12,313 bases of DNA, taken from assembly GCA_046715235.1 (NCBI GenBank), contig JBKJZO010000101.1, forward strand, positions 1 through 12,313. The letters run 5' to 3'. Shown piece by piece: positions 6,546 through 12,313 of the stretch. The first letter of the stretch is position 1. Every line of letters starts with the position of its first letter. The stretch is from JBKJZO01 sp046715235. GTDB lineage: Bacteria > Actinomycetota > Actinomycetes > BP-191. Position numbers and translations under genes: made by a program. The notes beneath the pieces were generated by a model that worked only from the letters and a program-made list of their open reading frames with translations, made no database searches and was not told the DNA's origin.

Positions 6546-8429
6546 TCACGAATCCGCACCGATGGACGCAGGGTTGACCAGCTCGGGTATCAGTGAGTTG
6601 GGCGTCGCTGCGACCTGGAGTTGCAATGCCTTGCGCAGGCTCTCCACATGGGTCGCGGACGTGGGTCGCAGATACAGGTTGTGGGCGACGCCGCGCGGTG
6701 ACGGTTCGAGCGGGATGTCCACGATCCACTTGCCGAACGTATCGCGCAGCGGCCCACCAATTGGGTCGCCTGAAAACCCGCCGCGCCATGGGAAGTAGAG
6801 GTTGGTCCAGCGGGTCAGGGCAAAGACGGCCGCGTGGTTGGGGTGAGGCACCGATCGTGACCCGAGCCGGTCCTCGTTCGGGTACGCGTGGGTGAACGTG
6901 AAGGCGCTCCGTAGTCGTCCTGGGGTCCCGGTCGGCTGGGCCTCGGTCTGTGGGGGCGAAGTCGGCAGCGTCCGCTCCTCAACGAGGGCGTCGAACGTGG
7001 TGACACGATCGAGGTTGAGCAGCCACCGGGCGTGGGTGAGCGGGGAGCCGGCGGTGACGAAGTCGGTCACCAGCCAGCTGAACCCGTTGTCGCGGTGTTC
7101 CGCCCAGGCCGCGTGCTGCATTTCCTGAATGCGTTCGGCCCCGGGTGGGTCGTGGGCTGGGCCGGGGCGTGGGTTGAGCAGATCCTCGAGGTCGAGCAAC
7201 GCCCGACCGCGCAGAGTCGCCGGGCCGTCGTCCTCCTCGCGGCGCCGCGACATCCGTGCCCAGCTATTGGCCAGGATGTCGTACGCGATGACGCTGCCGA
7301 GGCTGTGGCCGAAAACAACGATCCGTTGGTATCGACCGCCGGCGTGGAGCGCCTCGAGCAAGTCGGCGCCGGCCTGCCGGATCTCCTGCCGCCGCGCAAC
7401 GTTGTCCGAAGTGGGTTCGAGGTATCGGGCCGCGTCGCCAATGAAGCCAAGGACGAACCGATTGCGCACAATCCGCCACAGGCCCCAGAACAGGGTGGGT
7501 ACGAGCGCCAGCACTCCGGCGGTGAAGGCAGCAGACCAAACCTTCCAAGTGCCTGTCGCGACGAGGGCGGCGGCCGCCACCATGACAATGGTTATAAGCA
7601 CCCGGAGCGCCCAGACGTGCGGCCGTAGCACCCGGGGCACGACACGGCCGCGCGAGATGAGAAGGCGCCCAAGCCAGGAGTACACCTGCGGGAGCGTCGT
7701 GTCGCGGATGAGGTGGGCCCAATAGAGCTCGTAGACATCAGTGGTCGGGCGCGAACGTGACCAGTCTCCTGGCACGCTCACGGTGCGCATCTCGAACAGC
7801 GGTGAGACGTAGTCCGGTTTGGTGAATCCGGTGGCCCCCAACTCCTGCGGGAAGACCCCCTCCACGAAACCCCTCAGCGTCTGCCCCGGTCGCTGCTCCC
7901 CGATCCCGTGGACCACGACAACCGCTTGCCGGATCCGGTCCCGGCGGTGCAGCGCCTCCCGGAGGATGCGTTCGAGACGATTCAGGCAGCCCTCCCAAAG
8001 CCGCAGCCGCGGATACTCCGACCCCGCAGGGCCCGTCCACGACTCGGAGATGCGAACCCGACTCGTGCCCCCCGGCGCAGGTGTCACACGAACGGTGACC
8101 TGCGCCGTCGGGTCGTCAGCCGCCATCGGGTCGTCAGCGTTCGCCCAGCTGACGACGAGACGGAAGGTCCCGCCGTGCCAGCCTCGCTCGACAAGGACAC
8201 CGGACCGGTAGTCGTAGCTGATTCTTCCGTCGGCGCGTCCGGCGTCGGGAAGGACGACCTCGCTCGGCGGCGTGTCAGGCAGCACAGCCTCATAGCCCAG
8301 CCAATACGACACGACGTCGGGCCGGGTCATGAAGGCGACCACGTCCTGGGCCGGGAACGCAACGCTGCGTGTGACCTTGACCGAGAGGGTCACCGTCGCG
8401 GGCAGTTGATGCATCGGTTCGGCGTCCAC
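6546..8429 (-). CDS. SRPBCC-like domain fused to a membrane alpha/beta hydrolase (lipase-like), 627 aa
   Basis: Residues 14-160 look like a START/SRPBCC (AHSA1-like) fold: VTRSVAFPAQDVVAFMTRPD, then GGTFRLVVSW, VTVRVTPAPGGTSRVRISES and a long C-terminal helix. From 168 the chain is a serine hydrolase: VVVVHGIGEQ (170-179), nucleophile elbow GHSLGS (374-379, Ser376), TAGSPL (459-464), DPIGGPL (555-561) and VAHNLYL (581-587). By family pattern Asp555 and His583 probably complete the triad; this is an inference. Two hydrophobic segments (about 273-293 and 296-320) lie between the first strand and the elbow and would anchor it in the membrane. The start is GTG at 8429; an ATG five codons later (8414) is equally possible, and neither has a clear ribosome site. 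It is the only intact gene between the two 92-bp repeats. Substrate is unknown; a lipid or membrane target is plausible. Confidence 0.8.
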   Translation of the reverse strand: MDAEPMHQLPATVTLSVKVTRSVAFPAQDVVAFMTRPDVVSYWLGYEAVLPDTPPSEVVLPDAGRADGRISYDYRSGVLVERGWHGGTFRLVVSWANADDPMAADDPTAQVTVRVTPAPGGTSRVRISESWTGPAGSEYPRLRLWEGCLNRLERILREALHRRDRIRQAVVVVHGIGEQRPGQTLRGFVEGVFPQELGATGFTKPDYVSPLFEMRTVSVPGDWSRSRPTTDVYELYWAHLIRDTTLPQVYSWLGRLLISRGRVVPRVLRPHVWALRVLITIVMVAAAALVATGTWKVWSAAFTAGVLALVPTLFWGLWRIVRNRFVLGFIGDAARYLEPTSDNVARRQEIRQAGADLLEALHAGGRYQRIVVFGHSLGSVIAYDILANSWARMSRRREEDDGPATLRGRALLDLEDLLNPRPGPAHDPPGAERIQEMQHAAWAEHRDNGFSWLVTDFVTAGSPLTHARWLLNLDRVTTFDALVEERTLPTSPPQTEAQPTGTPGRLRSAFTFTHAYPNEDRLGSRSVPHPNHAAVFALTRWTNLYFPWRGGFSGDPIGGPLRDTFGKWIVDIPLEPSPRGVAHNLYLRPTSATHVESLRKALQLQVAATPNSLIPELVNPASIGADS

Positions 8430-8595
8430 ACCGCCGATCGTTGCATCACACTGGGTTTTGCGCAGCGAAGATCACTCATGCAGCACGGCCCGGCCACCGG
8501 GCGCACAGCCCCCTGGTCCACCGCTTCGCAGCCCTGATCCAGGGGCGCTAGACAGGCTATGTGCGTTTATCTCCCCCTGGACGCTTCTATGGTTG

Positions 8596-8661
8596 TCAAG
8601 CGTTGGCGGTGGCTTGAAGTGTGCGGTGCTCGCGGCTGATGTAGCTCTTGAGGATGCTGCT
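8596..8661 (-). pseudogene. Possible C-terminal fragment of an unidentified protein
   Basis: The minus frame ending in TGA at 8596 reads ILKSYISREHRTLQATANA, which has the look of a real protein C-terminus but is too short to assign. Its upstream side runs directly into the oppositely oriented membrane protein remnant beginning at 8645, so a rearrangement junction probably lies near 8645-8660. This may also be chance. Confidence 0.2.
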
Positions 8662-8845
8662 CGGACTGGCGCTGCTGCGGTCCGGCCGAATCCCGGTCTG
8701 GGCAGGATGGGCGATCGCGGTATCCCAGCCGCTGCACTTCGTCGCCACCGTGATCCTCGGCAGCCCGCAGGTGGACTTCGTCGCCTGGAGCCTCACCACC
8801 GTGGGGATGGCCGTCGTCGCCCGCGAGGTGTTGAAGGACCGGTGA
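8645..8845 (+). pseudogene. C-terminal remnant of a multi-helix membrane protein
   Basis: The frame is open from just after a TAG (8642) to TGA at 8845. It encodes GLALLRSGRIPVWAGWAIAV, then SQPLHFVATVILGSPQVDFV, then AWSLTTVGMAVVAREVL and a charged tail. This is the typical last three-helix block of small actinobacterial membrane proteins. It resembles in layout the C-terminal part of the intact membrane protein at 10429-11001 (VALLSAPLPTWVGWVVIV). TTG (8648) or ATG (8654) could start a short product, but the missing N-terminal helices and the abrupt stop upstream point to a truncated gene. Confidence 0.55.
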
Positions 8846-9091
8846 GTGGTGGGATCTGGCCACTCGAACCGTCAGGGCGGCACCGTCGAGTGGCCGGGTT
8901 CCGCGCCGAAGACGCCCATCAGCGAGCGGCTTCGCACCGCATGAGAGCGACCCGGTCTTGGTGCTACTGGGGTCGCACTCGCAAGCAGATGCTACTGCGC
9001 CCGGAGGGGTGCCGCCGCCGCGGCTGGTGATCGGCCCAAGCTCCTCGCCGGTGTCATTGGCGCTGTCGCACTGCGCGATCTGGATCTCGGT

Positions 9092-9238
9092 CTAGGTCAT
9101 CCCGCTGTTGCCGGGTCCGACTACGGTCGTGCCGCGGTTCTTGTACTTGGCTGCCGACGCGGGTGCGGCCGCCGTTCCCACCATTGCGACAGCGAGGGCC
9201 ACTGCACCCAACGCAGCGCATACTCGACGAATCTTCAG
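9092..9238 (-). pseudogene. Small secreted protein interrupted by TAG
   Basis: The minus frame from 9238 has a textbook Sec signal peptide: KIRR, then VCAALGAVALAVAMVGTAAA with cleavage after APASA. The mature part is KYKNRGTTVVGPGNSGMT followed by TAG (9094-9092). After the TAG the same frame continues as TEIQIAQCDSANDTGEELGP, which still looks like protein. The expected initiation codon is CTG (9238) rather than ATG or GTG, and the nearest purine-rich stretch is some 20 bases upstream, so the start also looks damaged. I do not recognise the family. It could be an inactivated secreted protein or a 48-aa product from a non-standard start. The 92-bp repeat copy B lies just upstream. Confidence 0.5.
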
Positions 9239-9267
9239 CTGTGAGAGTTGGTGGGTCCCTCCCTTTG

Positions 9268-9359
9268 GGTGGTGGGTTGTTCACACAACCCGTTGACCTG
9301 CGGCGCCAACGCTGCGAGCAACACCCGAAACACAGGCTTAGGGCTCTGTCGAGCACACC
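9268..9359 (+). repeat. Structured 92-bp repeat, copy B
   Basis: This is the partner of 5112-5203. Stems in this copy are GGGTTGT (9274-9280) with ACAACCC (9285-9291) around TCAC; GTTG (9292-9295) with CAAC (9319-9322); GCGGCG (9300-9305) with CGCTGC (9310-9315) around CCAA; and GCTC (9343-9346) with GAGC (9351-9354) around TGTC. The distance between the two outer-stem arms is 23 nt in both copies. It lies between the secreted protein start (minus strand) and the left end of the IS30 remnant. Confidence 0.65.
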
Positions 9360-9422
9360 GCACTCGACCACGCGAGCGCCGGCTGTCAACGCCGGTTGAA
9401 TCCTGGGCGCCTCGCGTCGGCG

Positions 9423-10171
9423 GTTTCAGCGGGTCATCGCAAGATCACAGCGATGCTGACCTCCTGAGCGAGCTTGGAGCTCGAGAATGGGACGGAAGCC
9501 GAGGCCGGCTGAGGTGCGAGTCAAGTTCTTCCTCGCGAGCCCGTCCCGGGGCGACGCTGAAGCAGGCCGCAGCCGCCGCGGCGGGCATCTCCCGCTCGCT
9601 GGGCACTACTGGCTCGCGCAGTCCGGCGGGGTGCGGTCCACGGGTGACCCGGCCGCGCCCGGCGTTGCGGCTGTCACTCGAGGAGCGGAGCGTGGCTGCG
9701 CGGGCCGGACGGATCACGAACATGGTGCCTATCCACGAGCGCCCGATCGAGGTGCTCGATCCCTGGTCGAGCGGCACAGCCGCTACCTGCTCGTGCTGGC
9801 GCTGACGGACGCCAAGAAAGCTCAACCATCGCGGCGCTGACAGCTGCCTTCCATGGGCTACCTGCGTCGATGCGCGGGTCGTTGACGTGGGACCGCGGCA
9901 TCGAGATGACCAGGAACGCCGAGTTCAGCGCCGCCACCGGCGTGCCGGTGTCTTCTGCGACGCGTAGAGCCCCTGGCAGCCAGGCAGCAACGAGAACACC
10001 ACGGGCCGCTGCGCCAGTACTTTCCGAAGAAGAGCAACCTGTCGCTGGCGACGCCGGAACAACTCTCCTTGCAGCCGTCGCAGAACGCGGCCATCGACCT
10101 CGGCGGCCCCTCGGATGGCGACTCGCACGAGGTCGATTCGCGCGCCACCGTTGCGCTGACCGCTTGAAGTC
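9423..10171 (+). mobile_element. Decayed IS30-family insertion sequence
   Basis: The left end GTTTCAGCGGGTCATCGCAA (9423-9442) is matched in inverted orientation by TTGCGCTGACCGCTTGAAGT near the right end (10151-10170), with a few mismatches. The right repeat overlaps the transposase stop. Total length is 749 bp, against roughly 1.1 kb for a complete IS30-family element, consistent with internal deletions seen in the transposase. No obvious target duplication was found at the ends. Confidence 0.7.
9487..10167 (+). pseudogene. IS30-family transposase remnant, many frameshifts and deletions
   Basis: Pieces of one transposase occur in order but in several frames: MGRKPRPAEVRVKFF (from 9487), ATLKQAAAAAAGISRSLG with the N-terminal HTH, RLSLEERSVAARAGRITNMV, PIHERPIEV, RHSRYLLVLALTDAK, MRGSLTWDRGIEM carrying the second acidic catalytic region, AATGVPV, and QYFPKKSNLSLATPEQLSL (10015-10071). 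The stop is TGA at 10165-10167. The stretch between AARAGR and ITNMVPIHERP is missing, as is the GHWEGDLI segment with the first catalytic aspartate, so it cannot be active. The order and spacing otherwise follow actinobacterial IS30 transposases. Several independent frame changes imply old decay, not a single sequencing error. Confidence 0.8.
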
Positions 10172-10428
10172 TCAGGTGCAGGGCGCACAGTTTTCAGCCG
10201 GCGTCGACACGCCGTCTGCCTCGCCGCGGTCAGGCCATGCGGACGGCTCCGATCGGGATCTGTCGGAGCTGTTTGCGGGTTCAGGGGTTCTCGACTGTTT
10301 AGCGGATCCCCTCGACCCCAGACCACACCGTCGCCGTCAGCCGCTCGTGCTTCGACGGGCCACCCAGCGGTGGACGCGTCTGACCAGGACGTGGGGGCCG
10401 GCAGTTTTCCGCTGTGCCTCGCCAGCCG
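10172..10428. other. Intergenic stretch without a recognisable gene
   Basis: Between the right end of the IS30 remnant and the stop of the membrane protein gene I see only low-complexity open frames. A short CCACC/GGTGG hairpin lies near 10360-10373. No T-run terminator is evident. Confidence 0.4.
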
Positions 10429-11001
10429 CTATCGGAAGAACATCACTCCCGCAAACAGCGTGACGACGTAGAAGGCCAGCGGAACCATGTCCCGGAAGAT
10501 GAGAGTGAGGATCGCGAACAGGAGCATGCTGACGATGACGACCCATCCGACCCAGGTTGGGAGCGGCGCGGACAGAAGCGCCACGCCGAAGACCGCCAAG
10601 CCCACCTCTGTCACGAAGAAGTACACGAGGTACGGCCACATCGGGTAGCGGCCCTCCGCAAACCAGGCGGGATCCACAGTCCGCGCGTACAACTGCCACA
10701 ACCACGGCATCGCGCCAACAGCCAGCAACACCACGCTGGCCCAGATGAGCCCTGCGAAGGAGTGACGGCGAACGTAGTAGGCATACAGAGCAATCCCGAT
10801 CACCGTAACTACCGCGCCCAGAGCAAACAGGACCTGCGCGGCAAACCACTGACCCGGATCAGCGTTGATGCTCTCCAGCTTCTTCGCCGGAGAAGGCTGG
10901 GGGAACACGCGGGAGGAGATCGGGAGAAACGCTGCGGTGAGGAAGAGGATCGATCCCACGATCGTTGCTGTCGCGCTGATCTGGTTCAGGGCCCTTTCCA
11001 T
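10429..11001 (-). CDS. Six-helix integral membrane protein, 190 aa
   Basis: This is an intact hydrophobic protein with predicted membrane helices at about 10-28, 54-76, 82-103, 121-145, 149-169 and 173-189. The loop PISSRVFPQPSPAKKLESIN (28-47) lies between helices 1 and 2, and ARTVDPAWFAEGRYPMWPY (106-124) between helices 3 and 4. No catalytic motif is visible and I assign no function. The layout matches small uncharacterised actinobacterial membrane proteins with a C-terminal GVALL...P.WVGW block. GAAGGAG ends five bases upstream of the ATG at 11001, so I choose that start over the GTG at 11004, which is too close to the ribosome site. Local GC (about 58% in one sampled line) is lower than in the GTPase region, suggesting the gene is part of the acquired segment. 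Confidence 0.8.
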   Translation of the reverse strand: MERALNQISATATIVGSILFLTAAFLPISSRVFPQPSPAKKLESINADPGQWFAAQVLFALGAVVTVIGIALYAYYVRRHSFAGLIWASVVLLAVGAMPWLWQLYARTVDPAWFAEGRYPMWPYLVYFFVTEVGLAVFGVALLSAPLPTWVGWVVIVSMLLFAILTLIFRDMVPLAFYVVTLFAGVMFFR

Positions 11002-11005
11002 CACC

Positions 11006-11014
11006 GCTCCTTCC
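11006..11014 (-). promoter_or_regulatory. Shine-Dalgarno site for the membrane protein gene
   Basis: On the minus strand GGAAGGAG ends five bases before the ATG at 11001. It is the strongest ribosome site in the window and fixes the start of the 190-aa membrane protein. Confidence 0.65.
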
Positions 11015-11239
11015 GCGTCGGCACATCAACATCACGCTGACAGGACGCTTGGGGTCCAGCGGTGAGCGCGATCAGGTCCGCCACGCACGTACTCCCGGCC
11101 TCGCCGAGGCTCGTCACCGAGACGGCCGAGGAGTGCCAAGACCACGACTAGGCATGGTTGCCACCTGATGACGTTCACCGACAATCCCCAGTGTTGCTCT
11201 GCGAATTTCCTCACCCTGGGCGCGGAGAAGCGTAGTGGG

Positions 11240-11503
11240 TCAGTCAGGGTCCATGCGGGTCCTCTTCAGCTCGTTGAGTAATTGCGTCGAGACAGGTCCG
11301 CCGTCGTATGCGGGGTCTTCGCGGATGGCTCGTAGAGCGGCCTCCGCGCGTTCGTCGAGGCGGGCGGTGTCGTCGCGTTCGCGTCGGCGCAGTCCTCGAC
11401 TCGGCACGGGTGGGCTGCAGTAGCGCTGGTGCGGGTTGCGCGGAGTCGGGGCGAACGTCGCCCAGCGCGCGAGGCAGGATCGGTTGGACAGGTCAGCGGG
11501 CAT
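11240..11503 (-). CDS. Small zinc-ribbon-like ORF with damaged cysteines, 87 aa
   Basis: The frame is open from ATG (11503, with GGAG six bases upstream) to TGA at 11240. The N-terminal part, SCLARWATFAPTPRNPHQRYCSP, resembles FCS-type zinc ribbons of the form C-L-x-C ... RYCS-x-x-C-R, but only the first and third cysteines remain. After RYCSPP the reading is VPSRGLRRRERDD. Reading one frame over for seven codons gives CRVEDC, the expected CR continuation, and a second shift returns to RRRERDD. This suggests two compensating one-base changes. The C-terminus TARLDERAEAALRAIREDPA and TQLLNELKRTRMD is helical and protein-like. It may be a damaged DNA-associated protein of a mobile element, or still be expressed in altered form. 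The 5' end abuts the recombinase remnant on the opposite strand. Confidence 0.5.
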   Translation of the reverse strand: MPADLSNRSCLARWATFAPTPRNPHQRYCSPPVPSRGLRRRERDDTARLDERAEAALRAIREDPAYDGGPVSTQLLNELKRTRMDPD

Positions 11504-12056
11504 GGTTCGCTCCGGCTCGGAGCTGCACCGCGCGCTTTCGGACGCAGTTGAGGCGGAGTTGATCGTGCGGAACCCCGCGGACAAGGCAAGGCCGCCCTGC
11601 GCGCAAACCGACAGTGATCGGAAAGCCGAAGAGCCGGAAACCGCGCGCCATCGACTTCGACCCCACAACCGTTTCGGTCCTGCGGTCTCTCAAGGTGCGG
11701 CAGGCGCACGAGCGACTTCTACTGGGCGCCGGCTACCGAGACGGCGGCTACGTGTTTAGCAGCGAACTCGGCGACGTCCTGCACCCCGACCGGTTCGCTC
11801 GGACGTTCACCGAACGCTCACCGCGTACAACCGCGCCGCGCTCCAACCGCAGCTGCCCGCCATCCGGCTGCACGACCCACGGCACACCTGGGCGACGCTC
11901 GCGCTCGGCGACGGCGTGCACCCGAAGATCGTCTCCGAGCATTTCGGACACTCGAAGATCGCCATCACGCTCGACATCTACTCGCACGCATTACCCACCA
12001 TCCAGCGCGAAGCCGCAGAGCGGGTCGCATCGCTGATCTTCGGAGCTTCGTCGTGA
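11502..12056 (+). pseudogene. Tyrosine recombinase (phage-type integrase) remnant
   Basis: Three pieces in two frames follow the order of a phage-type integrase. First is LHRALSDAVEAELIVRNPAD (about 11529-11590), the end of the core-binding domain. Next is IGKPKSRKPRAIDFDPTTVS to VFSSELGDVLHPDRFARTFT (11614-11814). Last is LTAYNRAALQPQLPAIRLHD (from 11817), then PRHTWATLALGDGVHPKIVS, HFGHSKIAITLDIYSH and the end at TGA (12056). The HxxR motif (HDPR, 11871-11882), the HxxH region and the nucleophile tyrosine (codon 11979-11981) are present. The stretch with the first catalytic arginine (usually RxGEALGLRW), expected between the first two pieces, is missing. Frame changes lie near 11600 and 11815. 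As written it cannot recombine DNA. Confidence 0.8.
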
Positions 12057-12142
12057 CCGACTGGGGACTGTTATCGCAGGCGGAGTTGCGGGCCTCGTGA
12101 GCGGTCCAATCGGCTCTCCTGAGCGCTAGGCGATTGACCGAA

Positions 12143-12310
12143 ATGCAGGAGCGCGCGCGGCAGGAAACGGATGCGTGTCACATGATCGCCGAGGCTGCTC
12201 GGGCGGCCCGACACCGCCTGGAACGTTGCGTGCCCAGACGCCGAATGGCGAAGGCTATTCGGATGCTGGCCCGAAGAGGGTTGCCGAGCTGCTCGCGCGC
12301 CACTCTGTAG
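12143..12310 (+). pseudogene. Small helical ORF, possible HTH-protein remnant
   Basis: The frame from ATG (12143) gives 55 codons: MQERARQETDACHMIAEAAR, AARHRLERCVPRRRMAKAIR and MLARRGLPSCSRATL, then TAG. The MIAEAARAAR helix and the MAKA...SRATL pattern resemble short actinobacterial proteins in which a helix precedes an HTH ending GVSRATLYR. The end reads in another frame as VAELLARH, so the HTH region is probably frameshifted. It follows the recombinase remnant by 86 bp on the same strand, where small DNA-binding proteins are common. It is too short and damaged for a firm call. Confidence 0.3.
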
Positions 12311-12313
12311 AGC

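Noticed and set aside
5780..6559. A 259-codon minus-strand open frame
   Set aside because: It is a composite: random-looking arginine-rich sequence, a shadow of the protease remnant, and a short true piece of the response regulator (AYGYLLKG). It is not one gene.
6253..9094. Amber (TAG) recoding, suggested by in-frame TAGs at 6253-6255 and 9092-9094
   Set aside because: Both lie in genes with other lesions (lost start, frameshifts). All intact genes here have ordinary stops, and the GTPase, deaminase and hydrolase genes contain no internal TAG.
9239..9359. A known riboswitch, such as a c-di-AMP (ydaO) element, ahead of the secreted protein
   Set aside because: The conserved ydaO sequence blocks are not present, and the wobble pairs favour the opposite strand from the secreted protein gene.
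11032..11214. A 60-codon minus-strand ORF starting GTG, just upstream of the membrane protein gene
   Set aside because: It has one hydrophobic patch (CLVVVLALLG) but no ribosome site, a basic random-looking tail and no recognisable family. I could not support it as a gene.
12057..12313. A tRNA or attachment site after the integrase
   Set aside because: No cloverleaf or T-loop consensus was found by eye on either strand.
1..12313. CRISPR array
   Set aside because: No regularly spaced short repeats are present. The only repeats are the two 92-bp copies and short palindromes.

Overview
This window is about 12.3 kb of high-GC DNA and most likely comes from an actinobacterium. A Nocardioides-like (Propionibacteriales) host is plausible but is only an inference. 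The main reasons are strong GC bias, frequent GTG starts, an actinobacterial dynamin-like GTPase pair and an F420-type (Ddn family) oxidoreductase.

Region 1 (1-2500) looks like ordinary chromosome. It holds two translationally coupled GTPase genes on the minus strand, the second cut by the window edge. A divergent deazaflavin-dependent oxidoreductase follows, with a good hairpin terminator.

Region 2 (2584-4848) has an intact long-form (two-repeat) dCTP deaminase-like gene of visibly lower GC, a remnant of a membrane protein gene, and an intact SAM methyltransferase.

Region 3 (about 5000-9360) is bounded by two imperfect copies of the same 92-bp element in direct orientation. By hand folding, both copies can form the same hairpins with compensating base changes. 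Between them are one intact gene and several wrecks. The intact gene is a membrane-anchored alpha/beta hydrolase with an N-terminal SRPBCC-like domain. The wrecks are a trypsin-like protease N-terminus joined by deletion to a LuxR-type response regulator C-terminus, an unknown C-terminal fragment, a membrane protein C-terminus, and an amber-interrupted small secreted protein.

Region 4 (about 9420-12313) is mobile-element debris around one intact six-helix membrane protein. It contains a 749-bp decayed IS30-family element with recognisable inverted ends, a small zinc-ribbon-like ORF with damaged cysteines, a tyrosine recombinase remnant that lost its first catalytic arginine region, and a small helical ORF remnant.

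Overall, a core stretch passes into an accessory zone shaped by integration, deletion and decay. No CRISPR array, tRNA or rRNA was seen. The best candidates for something new are the structured 92-bp repeat and the SRPBCC-hydrolase fusion.
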